A stretch of DNA of 64,000 nucleotides from Azadirachta indica (lineage: Eukaryota; Streptophyta; Magnoliopsida; Sapindales; Meliaceae), in NCBI GenBank assembly GCA_022749755.1, contig CM040443.1, positions 15,143,744-15,207,743 on the forward strand. The letters are read 5' to 3'. The notes under the pieces are model-generated. The model was not told where the DNA came from. It made no database searches and worked only from the letters and a program-made list of their open reading frames with translations. A program made the translations under genes and the position numbers. Position 1 is the first letter of the stretch. Each line of letters begins with the position of its first letter. Positions 33,340 through 44,386 of this stretch are shown here, in pieces.

Positions 33340-36270
33340 GATCCGTTATTCCTGTGTTGAGTTCGCACTTATCACTAGTTTGAAATTTGAGACTTTTCCG
33401 TCAGAAGTTAATGGGAGTGAATGGCTTAAGCAGACTTATTTTGGTAAATCATCAACATTTCACTGGAGAATCTAGAAGAAGCTTTTGCCAAATAGGATTT
33501 TGACACTATAGATGATCTTGATGCAGTTCGGCTCTCATTGTTTTATTTGATGGAGCAGTTCTTGTTTAGGCGAGGGTATAGGAATCAAGTTAATACATGG
33601 TTGTTATGGATGTTAGATGATTTAGATCAGTTCAATGCTTACCCATGGGCTTCAATTATTTGGAGATACTCTTTTCGATCATTGACCCGGGTTATAGTTG
33701 TACAGTGTAAGAATTACAAAGAGAAGCAGGCAACTAATCAAGAATGGAAAGACGGCTACAACCTTGAGGGTTGTCCTATTGCCTTCCAAATAATTAAAAT
33801 TTTCACTTTATACTTAAATAATCGTCTTTTAATATGCTACCATCATTAGCTACTATCATTGGCTTACATGTTGCTTATTATAAGTAAAGGTGTGGATTTA
33901 CGAGGCAGTCTCTATAGTGTGAAAAAAGTATGGGAAAAAAATTGAATAACAAAATCCTTCGAATACTTAAGTGGAAGTCAAAGACAAAGAGTATTAGTTG
34001 GAAGCAACTCCTTAAGTTGGTTTTCAACAAAGAATCGATTAGAGAATCTTTAAAATATTTCAAATGTATTGATTTTTGTATTAGTACGAGTACAAGTGTA
34101 ATACAATTTGTTCTTTTTGTTTGCAGCCACCTACTATTATCCGAACATTAGAGCCACTGGTTATGGAGTTGGGTACACCTTACAGAGCAAAACTACTACA
34201 ATTAGCAGGCATCGAGAAAAAGGGTGAATATGGGGATCACTTATTTTCCGACCACCATACAGTTGTAGCCATGAATATAGGGGTTTGCTTATTTCCTCTA
34301 TCCTAACAATTATAATTACCTTATTTCTAACAAATCAATATTAACGCCATTACTATACAGGATCCTAAACACTCGGAAACAACAGAGTAGCCCTTTACCA
34401 AAGACGATTGTGCACAGGTTTGCTTCTTTTATCTACCTTGATAATTGAATCATTTTATTTCTAACAAGTGAATATTAACACTGCGGGTATGTAGGACAAA
34501 CGCTCAAAAACACTAGAGCAACACCTCAACGGAGATGACTCAACACAAGTTTGCCTCTTTTTATCTACCTTGATAATTGTAATCATCTTATCTTTGACAA
34601 GTGAATATTGACATTGCGAGTATGCAGGATCCAAAGCTCTCAAAAACACTAGAGTACCAATTCAACGGAGACAATGCTACACATGAACGAAACAATGACA
34701 ACGTGTTACCAGTGCTTGATGCAAGACTTACAGTTGTTACATAAGAGATCCGTGATCTAAGAGAGGATATGATGTAGTTTGTTCATGAGATTCGAGAATG
34801 GATGCATGCTTATGGTCCATAGCATGCTGATGACTTTGAGTAGACCATATTACCTCTTAAGGTAAGGAAGTAATACAAGTACTATTATTGAGGCTTTCAC
34901 TAGTACTATTGTTGTAGGGATAGGTTGATGTATACACTTAATTAGAGTGTTCAATTGTTTTAGTAGATTTATATTGTTGTAAAAATTCTAATATACAAGG
35001 GAAATTGTATTCCTACTTTGTTAGAATGTTGTGATTTATATGATATTCATGAAAAATATAATGCAAGCCAAAGATACAAGAGGTAAAGGTGAAGATAATG
35101 CAGTCCAACATGAGGAAGAATTAGCAGGAGACAGCATTTGTATCATTACGAGGCCGTAAGGGGTGATGCACTAAGTCAATATGGTCGGAGATATAGACCA
35201 GGTCATTATGCATAGAGTCTATACACCATCCTTCATGAAAAAGGCGTGTTGGCTTTCCATACAAACCTCGTCCTTGATACAGAGCTTCTTATACACGAAA
35301 TCCCAAAACCCCATGCTCTGAGAATCATTATGCAAACTATGTTCAATGGTTAGAGTAGTTAGAGGCTCGAATTAAGACTTAAAGAATGATAATGACCCCT
35401 AAGTGGCTTCGAGGCATTTCTGACCCTGGCAAATGGCTAGAGAACTGTGTATGTATTAACATAATGTCGTTGATCTATGATATGTTAATTCCCTTAATAG
35501 TCAAATGTCTAACACTAATGTGTGTTGTCAACTACAACATATTGATGAGTACTTGGATGTTGTGGCTTATTGGGAACTAACATTGCCATCAATTAACCCA
35601 CAGCGGTGGACTATTGCATCTACTCATCTCTACATAAGTATTTCATATTATTACTGTTGCTTACTTTACTCTAAATACACAATATTCTGACACGATTATT
35701 GTTTTATATTTTAACCCAATTTGGCATATGTGTTTCAGGAAGTCAAGGATGGGGTCCTTGAGGAGGGTCTATTTTACGACAATGTTGACATCGAACATCA
35801 TGTTAGGGGTGACTAGAAAGGTGTCCTTTGGGCTTAGTTGACGATCAACATTATATACATTCCAGCTCCGCTTTGTAATGACCATTAGGTTGCATGTGCT
35901 GTGAATATTAGTGATAGAGATATCAGAGTTTATGATTCATTACCATTGGCACATAATGAGGCTAAGATGAAAGAGGTGATGCAGCCATTGTACATATTGT
36001 TACCCCATCTCCTGTGTCATAGTGGGGTCTACATAGAACGGACTGATTTGGAGGATAACATCTCAACCTTCACCTATATACGACCATTGGAGGATGTACC
36101 CCATTAGGCACCAAAGAGCGAAGATCGGGGTATTTTCACACTTAAGTTTATTAAGTACTTAGGGTTAGGACAACCTTTTGACTTTACACTTGAGCACGAC
36201 CCCCTCTTTAGGAGGAAAATTATCGTTAATTTATTTGTTAACAAATTGTTGCAGTTAACTACATGTTAGA
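33340..36270 (+). pseudogene. DUF1985 plus Ulp1-like (C48) protease gene of the large MULE, decayed, catalytic Cys lost
   Basis: N-terminal DUF1985 pieces: CVEFALITSLKFETFPSE at about 33353-33406, IDDLDAVRLSLFYLMEQFLF at about 33508-33567, MLDDLDQFNAYPWASIIWRY at about 33609-33668. The C-terminal Ulp1-like domain is at 35850-36270: the His box reads NDH-stop-VACAVNI (the Trp codon is TAG, about 35879-35890), then SDRDIRVYDSLPLAHNE at 35910-35960. The Cys box reads DRGIFTLKFIKYLGLG at about 36126-36173, with Arg where the nucleophile Cys stands in the DCG motif. Ulp1 proteases cleave SUMO-like modifiers; the role of the transposon-borne form is unknown. Frame breaks around 33490 and between exons, plus the stop and the Cys change, make it inactive. 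Confidence 0.85.
34283..34690 (+). repeat. tandem array of mini-exon plus intron units, about 134 bp, three copies
   Basis: Each unit is an intron-like stretch beginning GTTTGC(T/C), passing through TAATTA/CTAACAA words and ending in ...AG, followed by a short coding stretch at 34361-34417, 34495-34548 and 34628-34690. The coding parts share a DPK.S.K.LE....GD pattern (GATCCTAAACACTCGGAA, GACAAACGCTCAAAAACACT, GATCCAAAGCTCTCAAAAAC). The first has an in-frame TAG. Unit starts are 134 and 133 bp apart. Each copy thus brings its own splice sites. Confidence 0.7.
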
Positions 36271-36289
36271 TAAATGCTACCTTTTTTTT

Positions 36290-36358
36290 ATACATGCTGA
36301 TCTGTGTATATAAATATATATACATATATACATATATATATATATATATCTATATATA
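36290..36358. repeat. TA/TATACA microsatellite
   Basis: Run of ATATATATACATATATACAT followed by (TA)n, inside the large MULE just after the Ulp1-like gene. Confidence 0.9.
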
Positions 36359-36564
36359 TTAATTTGTCATTTTATATTATGTGTTTCATTGTAGTACTTG
36401 TTTCATTCTAGTTAAGTTGTGGGCACATATACTAAAGATAATCATACAAGTAACTAATCAATTACTCTTGACCAATAAACTTACACTAGGTATTAAGAAA
36501 AACCTCATTGCATTGAAAATCAAATTGTTTCAAATAAGGCATAATTTATACCATTGTACTGACA

Positions 36565-37300
36565 TTCGACGGTCTCAATTGTTGAGCCCTTAAAAATCAA
36601 GTCACGCTCAACAAAATCAAACTATTTTCCGAAATACTCAATAATTAAATGATTTTCAAGTTCTTGATTGAAGAACCCTTGTCGACAAAGACTATGAAAG
36701 GGTGTTTTGGCCTAATTAGTTTCGCCCGAGAAAGTGCATATTGTCCGACCCTTGACAATTTAGCTGCACTCGACAAAAGCTACAAAGGTTCTAGAATACT
36801 CGACAAATTACTAAATCTCAAGCACTCAATAAGTAGGAGTTTGCTGAATTAGTCTCGCTGGACAAAGACTATATTGTGCGGCCCTCAACAATTAAGCCAC
36901 GCTCAACAAAAGCTACAAAGGTTCTAGAACACTTGACAAATTACCAAGTCTTGAGTGCTCGATAAATAGGAATTTGTCGAGCGAAGGCTGTGGGAGGGTG
37001 TTTGGCCTAATTAGTCTTGCTCGACAAAGTGCATATTGTTTGACACTCGACAATCAAGACATGCTCAACAAAAGCTACAAAGGTTCTAGAAGACTCGATA
37101 AATTACCAATTTTCAAGTGCTCGATAGGTAGGAGTTCGTCGAGCGAAGACTGTGGGTTAGTCTCGCTTGACAAAGTGCATATTTTCTAGTGCTTGACAAT
37201 CAAGCCACACTCAACAAAAGCTACAAATGTTCTAAAACACTTGACAAATTACTAAGTTTCGAGTGCTCAATAAATAGGAGTTTGTCAAGCTCGTATATGG
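36565..37300. repeat. minisatellite between the convergent genes of the large MULE, five units of 135-165 bp
   Basis: The marker CTCAACAAAAGCTACAAAGG or a variant occurs near 36605, 36766, 36902, 37067 and 37207. Each is followed by TTCTAGAA.ACTCGACAAATTAC, AAGTGCTCGATAAATAGGAG, and in some units by GCGAAGGCTGTGGGAGGGTG. Unit length alternates because that last segment is present only in some copies. Small frames through it (36649-37398) are by-products of the repeat. Confidence 0.8.
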
Positions 37301-37727
37301 AGTGCCCAAAATACCTTCTTTTCAAACATCGCCCTATTATTAAGGGGCATAGTTTTAAACTTCGCCAAATGTTTGAATTTAATGGAACATATATTTAATT
37401 TTGTAGTTTAAGGTGCCACAAAAATTTAAGGGATAAGGTCCTATTATTTGTAATGACAAAATAGGGTTCATATAAATAACAAAATAAATCACTAATACTT
37501 CAAAACACGTTCATATCATTCTTTTTCGATGTTTGTTTGTTATTAACTTTATTTTGTTGATTCAGAACATATGTTATCAGTTTCCCGATCAATATGTATA
37601 TTAATGGAAGTTATTCCATTTATTTGTAATGCACTCTAGCCCACTTATGGAACCCAACATCGTTCTCTGAATAGTTTGCTGCTTTTAGGTATATTGACCT
37701 TAAATCGACCATGTGGCAATTGAACTT

Positions 37728-39505
37728 TCAAAATTGATATGCCTTTGCAGCTTGAAAGTATCCTGCTTCGAAATTGTCTAACTTTTTTAATCTTATCTTA
37801 TAGTCAGGTTTCATGTTTATGAAGACAAGATAAATGCAGAAGGCATGATGATATGCATACAGAAAGACAATACTTACGCCTTTTTCAATGGAATTATGTC
37901 TGTCAGATACAAAAACCAAATTAGATACATGGTCGAGTGCCCTTATCAATTTAGTCAAGAACCATTCCCATGAAGCATCATTCTTAAAGTCCCGAATCCC
38001 AAATGCAATAAGATATATTTTGTCATTTCTATCTTTAGCGATAGCCACAAACATAGTTCCTTGATATGTTCCCCTTAAAAAAGTCCTGTCTAATGCAATC
38101 ATAGGACGAATGGATGAACAAAACTCGTAGATAGACAAGCCCATCGCCATGGAAAAAATATAAAAAATGGTCATCGTCATCTATTTCTATATGTGTTACT
38201 ATCCTTAGATTTTTGTCTTACAACATGGCAGTATTATGGTAATAGTTGGAATGAATTTGCTGGATCTCCATTTGCCAATCGACATCTTTCTTCCTTAGCC
38301 AACCATGCTGATCAATATGATAAAAGCACGCAGTACTCTTTCTGTATATCATTTTGAATATTTTTTGAGGTATAAATTCTACCGAGGTCCTGAAACTTAT
38401 GCATCACAAACTTTCCAATGAGTCGACTGCTTGCCTAATGATGCCCATTTTGTAACTAATTGTTTCAACAAGTGTGATTTGCTTCCATCTATGTAACATG
38501 GAAATACCCATTAGGTCCATCATTTTTAAGAGCTCAAATCCACCAACTGCATCCTTGCACAATGCATTTTGCCTCGAATCCGATAGTTGTTGAGCATATA
38601 ATGGTGAACTAAAAATGTTTCCTCAACACCATTATACTCAAGTCATGGTGCAACTCTTACTTCGTTCTAAAAATGTGCCCAACTCGTACTTCCCTAGATA
38701 TTGAACTGGATTGTGCATTATGCGATGCAGTGGTGATCGATAGTAAGATTGGAAGAGTACATTGGACAGGCATTGATGACCTTAACACAATTTCTTCATG
38801 TTTTGTTGACGTAGTGGGCCTATGACTTGGTCTAGACCCGACATCATGTCCTTCAGTAGGATCTTCATCATAATAATTTATTCTACAATGTTTTTCAACA
38901 AATCCAGTTCTTTGCATAGTCGAATCACTATTGAAGTAGTTTTGTGTTGGATCTTCATTGTATTGGGGTGACGAGTATCCATAATTAACTACCTATTCAT
39001 TATGGGGAAGTAGGGACCATTGTGTACAATGTATTGGTGATGTATGTCCAATTGGTGGCGAATGCCTAATTGGTGATTCACTAATAGCATTACTACCCCT
39101 AAAAGACACAAAAAGCCATGTATGAACTTCTGGAATGGTTGTCTCACACCTCAAAGGAGAAGGAATTGTATGTTGCTCAAGACCCCCTCTTACGATGCAA
39201 TCACTAGTAATATACAATGGGTGCATTCCGCGCATTGATTGATAAGCAGCAAAATTATTTAACTGCATAAGACTTAACACATCACTATCATTGACAATAT
39301 CTGCGGCAATGGCTCCCCGTGATTGACCAACTATTAAGAACTTCACTTTAATAGAAGCACTAAATTGAGCAGAATCCATCTCCAAGATTCTGTATATGCT
39401 CTACACTAATTGCTGATAGATGATGTTTCGTTGTACGGTTAAAAATCGTACCCTTCCACCAATATATGTCTCAACACCATCCGATGACACGACCAACAAT
39501 CCCTC
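37728..39505 (-). pseudogene. MuDR-type transposase of the large MULE, decayed
   Basis: Minus strand: the N-terminal MuDR domain at 39505-39290 (DGVETYIGGRVRFLTVQRN, then SIYRILEMDSAQFSASIKVK with a stop between), continuing open to 38993. A middle part at 38400-38250 reads DLGRIYTSKNIQNDIQKEYC in broken frames. The catalytic MULE domain is at 38180-37728 (IALDRTFLRGTYQGTMFVAI, DASWEWFLTKLIRAL, VSDRHNSIEKGV, YHHAFCIYLVFINM, EAGYFQAAKAYQF). The first two acidic catalytic residues (LDRTF, SDRHN) are still present. The SWIM zinc finger expected near the C terminus was not found, and there are many stops. In an active element this protein would bind the terminal repeats and move the element. Confidence 0.85.
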
Positions 39506-39705
39506 GTAATAAAAATAAAAAATGTGATTTGATTATTCATACTCGGTCACGAGTAAAATGAGTAAATTGCATAAATATTTTCACTTTAATGGAACATAAA
39601 TTAAAACTCAAGTTTTTAATTCTTACATATTACACGTAAAAAACAATTTAAAGTCTCGCATTTTACCCCCAAAGTTAAATATTAAGTTTTAAACTTATGC
39701 ATTTT

Positions 39706-39890
39706 TTCTCCTGTGTCGAGTAAGGCAAATCTATACTCAACAAAAATGTCGAGTATGATTTTGCCTTACTCGACAAAAAAGTCGAATTAGGCTTTTGCAC
39801 TCGAAAAGGACCCAGAAATCAAGTATGATTTAGTTTTACTCAACAAAAAAAATTGAGTAAAGTCTGTGCGCTCGAGAAATACCCAATTCA
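39706..39890. repeat. short tandem repeat with GTCGAGTA/ACTCGACAAAAAA words
   Basis: Two to three units of about 60-95 bp: GTCGAGTAAGGCAAATCTAT, GTCGAGTATGATTTTGCCTT, AAGTATGATTTAGTTTTACT. They are related in word content to the minisatellite at 36565-37300. Confidence 0.55.
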
Positions 39891-40252
39891 TCTTCTTCAA
39901 CTTCAAATCTAACTTTATTATATTTCAAATATCAAGTATAACAATCCAATCAAACAATATAATAACAATCCAATCAAATAATATAATCTATTAGAATGAT
40001 GAATACTCAAAAAATTGGTTAAGAAAAGAGGAAAATGCACAAATGAACTTACTGACACCGTCGTTGGTTCTGTTGCTATTGTTTCTATTGTCAACTGTTA
40101 CTGCCTCCAATTACAACTAACTTGAATCTGTTGCCAACACTTCTAACTATGATTTTTTTAATTGCCATTTCAATTTGTCGATTTAGAGTTTAACAATTTG
40201 GAAAATTTTTTGGGGTGAGATTTAGAGTTATTGAAAGTGGAAAAAAAAAAAA

Positions 40253-40401
40253 AGAGGAAAATCTTATGTTTTGTGTATAAAGGCTATTTGAAGGATATTT
40301 TTGTCCGATTCGTGAATTTTAGGCTAGTTTATTGAGCAAATTATTAAAGAGATTATTATGTTAAATTCGTTCAAAAACATAACTATTTTGGATAATGTTC
40401 A
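40253..40401 (-). repeat. right terminal inverted repeat of the large MULE
   Basis: Reverse complement of 30817-30965; adjoins the duplication copy at 40402-40410. It ends 197 bp before the start codon of the next gene. Confidence 0.85.
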
Positions 40402-40597
40402 AAAATATTTTTGCATAATTTGGGATCAGATTTAGCATGGTTTTTGTACATATTCATATAATTTGAGGTTTTCTGCAAAACCCTCAAAAGGTTGATGGCG
40501 ATTTATTGAAATTCTTAATAATTATTAACATTCCTCTTCAATTTTGTAATTAGTTTTGAGGTTTCTTACTAAATCAGACTCAGGGGAAAAAGCAAAA

Positions 40598-41966
40598 ATG
40601 AGTAGAGTTGGTGCTGAAGCAGAGAACGGAAGCAGACGGCGGTTACCGTCGTGGATGGCGAACGTACGGAAAACTGATAATGGAGATGCGGGCATTTCCA
40701 AGGAAATTTCTGACGCTAATTCAAATCCTGTTGTGACATGTGAAACAAAGAGAAGAAAATCAACTCGACAAGGAGAAGAAGAAGCAGAAATTGTCACCGT
40801 GATGAAGAAGAAGAAGAAGAAGAAGAAGAAGAAGAAAAGGTATAATGGAGTTGATAGAACAAAGAAACTGAAGCCGAAGAGTGATGAAATTGAAGACGAT
40901 GATGAAGATGAAGACGGAGAAATGACGCTGACCGTCGAAGATCTACTCATCATTGCTAAGGAGGTGATTTGCAGTGAATTACTTCGAATTCTCGTATTAG
41001 ATTTTATGCTAGAGAGTAATTAGGGTTTGTTTGCAAGTGCAGTGCTACTTTAATTAGCATGTAATTATGTGTTAATTTAACATCACTCATAATTCTAATG
41101 AAATTTGATACAGACCTTTAAAACAAATAATTATTCTTGAATTTTCATAAAAAAATTTGTACCATAGAGTATTTTAGGGTTGGGGTTTGTTAGGGAAGGC
41201 TAAAGAAAAAAATGCTTATAATCTGTGGTGCTTATGAATTCTAGCGCTATTTTTCTCAGAAAAGTCGTTAAATTGCCAAGTGCTATCTCTAAAGCACTCC
41301 AAATGCTATTTTATTTAGTTTGTAACTATGTGCTAATTTAAGAATCACTGCTAGTTAACCAAACACATGGATAAGTATCTATATTTTGTAATGTAGTTCT
41401 TATATGATGCTAATTGCCATTGCCAAATTGATGCTTAATTTAGGTACGTTCTACTGAATTTAGTTTATGGCATGATAGAAGAAGTGAAAGTTTTTGGAGA
41501 ATTGAATAATAAGAAATCTCAAATTTAAATTATTTTTGTGCAGTACGTCCAAGCTGATAGGGATACAGTTGGACTACAATCTTCAAATAAAGATTTTGAA
41601 TCAGGAAAGCTACTTTCAGCTCCTACTTGTTTTCAGAATGATTTGAGGGGTTCTAATGATATCTACAAATTACCTACTGATTCAGCAGTGGCTTTTTGTA
41701 ATTCAAATCTGAGTTTGACAAGCGACCAAAGTTTGCTCTCTTCTGACAGAACAGGGGATCCTGCACAGGACATGCTAGATCTATTTTTGGGTCCTTTGCT
41801 GAAGAAACCTTTAGAGGAGGAAACTAGAACCAAATTTACAAGAAATGATGTTGATTTTTCCAATGGGTTTAGCAAGCGGAGTCAGAATGATGTTGGACAG
41901 GAAAATGTACCCCTGATAAAAACGAAAAGTAGCCTTAAAGATAAGGTAGCATTGTTGCTTGATTGA
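40598..41966 (+). CDS. two-exon gene for a Lys-rich/acidic plant protein of unknown function, 262 aa
   Basis: Exon 1 is 40598-40963 (122 codons, phase 0; donor GAG|GTGATT) and exon 2 is 41544-41966 (acceptor TTGTGCAG|TACGTC; stop TGA). The start ATG at 40598 follows AGCAAAA; the upstream frame is open, but its only other ATG-like start (40556) is not ATG. The protein begins MSRVGAEAENGSRRRLPSWM, has a run of about 12 Lys (residues about 69-80, from an AAG repeat), a KKLKPKSD basic stretch and an acidic run (EIEDDDEDEDGEM). A conserved-looking helix, LTVEDLLIIAKEYVQADRD, spans the splice junction. It ends in a DMLDLFLGPLLKK motif and a KSSLKDKVALLLD tail. The basic runs suggest nuclear location. 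I recall related uncharacterised plant proteins but cannot name a function. The frame is intact. The promoter region abuts the MULE end at 40401. Confidence 0.8.
40801..40840 (+). repeat. AAG trinucleotide repeat within exon 1
   Basis: About a dozen AAG/AAA codons encoding a Lys run. Length is likely to vary between individuals without shifting the frame. Confidence 0.85.
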
Positions 41967-42196
41967 GTAACACTTCTGCATTTATTAAAACTACACATTT
42001 TGGAAGCCAGAGCAGGAACCTCAAGGGTAATTTGGTCGATCAGTGCTCACTTTTCATCTTAATCATACCTTTGGCATGATGATGCATATTTTCCACTCAT
42101 TATCTTGGTCTAGCTCTATTTATCTGCAGGCATTACTATTTTGTGGGATGGCACGTGCATAGAACAAAAATGGAAGACAGATTTCTGTAAATATTT

Positions 42197-42212
42197 TGTA
42201 AATAAATAACCA
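42197..42212 (+). terminator. candidate polyadenylation signal of the 40598-41966 gene
   Basis: TAAATAAATAACC contains AATAAA about 235 bp after the stop codon; the 3' untranslated region between shows no frame. Confidence 0.4.
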
Positions 42213-42389
42213 TCCAACTTTTGGTCATTGACCTTTTCCTTGTAATTTCTAGTTTAGTCTTTGTCCATCATAATGACTTTGATGTATAATATTCATGTCA
42301 TATTTTGCCCTCTTTAGTGTGTCAAAATGTGCGAAGTTATTGAGAAATTGCAGTTCTGTGTTACAGAGCTTTGGCATGCAGAGCATGTG

Positions 42390-42503
42390 TAAAATTGTGT
42401 AGAAATAAAATGTTATTCTTTCCTTTATCAATTCAAGAATATATACTAAAATTGTGTAGAAATAAAATGTTATTCTTTCCTTTATCAATTCAAGAATATA
42501 TAC
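42390..42503. repeat. perfect tandem duplication, 57 bp x 2
   Basis: 42390-42446 and 42447-42503 are identical (TAAAATTGTGTAGAAATAAA ... AAGAATATATAC). Identity indicates a recent event. Confidence 0.9.
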
Positions 42504-44386
42504 TAATAAGTGCTTTATTTTTTAATTATTATTCCATGCATACAAGTACTTGAAATCAGAAAGTGCTAATGTTTGATAACATAAATATCCAAACTTGAAA
42601 TTTATTAACTGTGCTCCAGTGCTCATATTTTAGGGAGTTCTGGTCTAACATCTGGTGTGTGAGTTAACTTGGCAGTTCTGTCTCTTTAACTAATAGGTTT
42701 AAGAGCCATACCACCTGACTGCTGTATCCTTCACATACTGGCATCTCCTTCACATACTGGCATCTCCTTCAAGATACTCTAGTTTTTCATATATCTTTGA
42801 ACCTTCAAGGAAGGTTTCCTGCATTCACTAGCACCATATCAAATATTTTTAAAATTCATTTTAACTGGAGCAGGACATTTTTTTTCGTTTGTTGATTGGT
42901 GACCCTAAAGATTGAGAATATTTGCTGTTCTGGAAATTAGATTTCATACAAGTCTTGAGTTAAATAGTCAAGATATTATCTCTGTTCTTGGATAGTGTTT
43001 TAATTCCAAGTATTCTGAAGAGAACCATTTCACCTCATGTTTATCCATGCTTATGTTATAGAAATGCTTCAAGCTGGAAAAGTGTGTTTTTTCAGGTGAC
43101 GGTATGTGGAATCATATCAAAGAAATAGAAGGAAAGGGAGGGGGAGGTGACAAATGGAATTAGATTGAAACCATGTGAAGTTGAAATCTGATGACTTAAT
43201 AATGTAAGATGCTTGTCACAACGATTAGTTTAAAATTGAATTCATTGAAACTCAGTTTTTGGTTGCCTGTTATTTTGAAGTACTTTTGCTTAAGTCTTGT
43301 AAAATCCTTTCACCCCATGGATAATAATTTGCAGCCATGGTTTTACACCAACTTCTTGTTAGTCAAAATGTGAGATCCCTAGCGAAGGTAGGCCCATTAA
43401 TTTTGCTAGTGATGAGGGTTTCTCTTTCCAAAGCATGTCTTGTACATCTCTATTTTTTACTGTATGATTAGTTTGGCACACATCTCGGTTTAGTCTAGTT
43501 TGTCACTATAATCTTTGGCCATTTAATTGGTCTGCTTTCTTTCTTTTCATTTTCCCCTTCATGCCTGAGATTTAACTTGCAAGCTTGCTTCTTATTGACT
43601 CATTCATTGCGAAATTAATCTGTGATAGTTGCTTGTATGTAAATGACTTTTGGCCTCAACATGGTAACAATATTGTCCACTTGCAGGAGTAATTTCTTTG
43701 TAATCAATGTTTATGGTACCAGCTTCATATTGACTTTGTTGCCAAGAATCTTCCATATCTATGCATTTGTTTGAGAAATTTTGCCTTCTTATTTTGTGGG
43801 TCAATCTTCTCTCCTAGGAGTTTATGATGTTCTTGTTGTTTGTATTTTTGCATCTAGAATATTGCTCCTAACAATGTTATTCTTGGTGATTTTCACCTAG
43901 TCGTTGTGTCACTTGTCAAATTCTTCTCATGGTCCTTCAAAAATTTTATATGCTGTGGTCAATATTTCTCCATATGAATTTTGATTTATTCACCTGCTCT
44001 TTTTTGCATCAAATCTTTGATTTAGTTTATATTCTGAATTAAGATGAAAGAGAGAAGAAGACAAGTGCAGGATGTATTACTTTTATATATTTATTTGTCT
44101 TCAAGACAAAACATTCACATAGCTTCACATAAATACAATATAAATAGTATGTTGGTATCTATCATGGTTGTTATAGTGCTCTGTTGTGTGTAAGGTACAA
44201 ATGATAAGCAGATATAAATTAATATGGTATGGAACGGTGGAATTTGGAGTTTACAATGCAAGGCAACATAGTCTTGATGAAATTCAAACCGTGTGCTTTT
44301 AAAACTTTTTGTTTATATGTATATGTATATAAAATATTAAGTTTTATGTATGCATGCATGCATAGAATATGGTGTTTGACTACTCC
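42504..44386. other. intergenic DNA between two host genes; no gene seen
   Basis: Moderately AT-rich, with a short direct duplication (CCTTCACATACTGGCATCT twice at about 42728-42768). Short minus frames show no motif. The composition is like untranslated or intronic plant DNA. Confidence 0.5.

Larger units (their letters stand above)
30817..40401. mobile_element. Ulp1-carrying Mutator-like element (Kaonashi-type MULE), 9.6 kb, decayed
   Basis: Long terminal inverted repeats (30817-30965 and 40253-40401; the tips read GGGAAATTACC and, on the minus strand, TGAACATTATCC) enclose two convergent genes: a DUF1985/Ulp1-like protease gene (+) and a MuDR-type transposase (-). The 9-bp AAAATATTT flanks both sides (30808-30816 and 40402-40410). 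Ulp1 genes carried beside a MuDR transposase are the hallmark of plant Kaonashi MULEs. Both genes have stops and shifts, so this copy cannot move by itself now. Minisatellites lie between the two genes and next to the right end. Confidence 0.9.

Noticed and set aside
36649..37398. Series of 67-71-codon plus-strand frames with similar sequence
   Set aside because: They follow the minisatellite unit; similarity among them comes from the DNA repeat, and nothing resembles a start or a domain.
40525..40953. 142-codon minus-strand frame rich in Ser and Phe
   Set aside because: It is the exact antisense of exon 1 of the 40598-41966 gene; its Phe and Ser runs come from the AAG repeat and acidic codons on the other strand.
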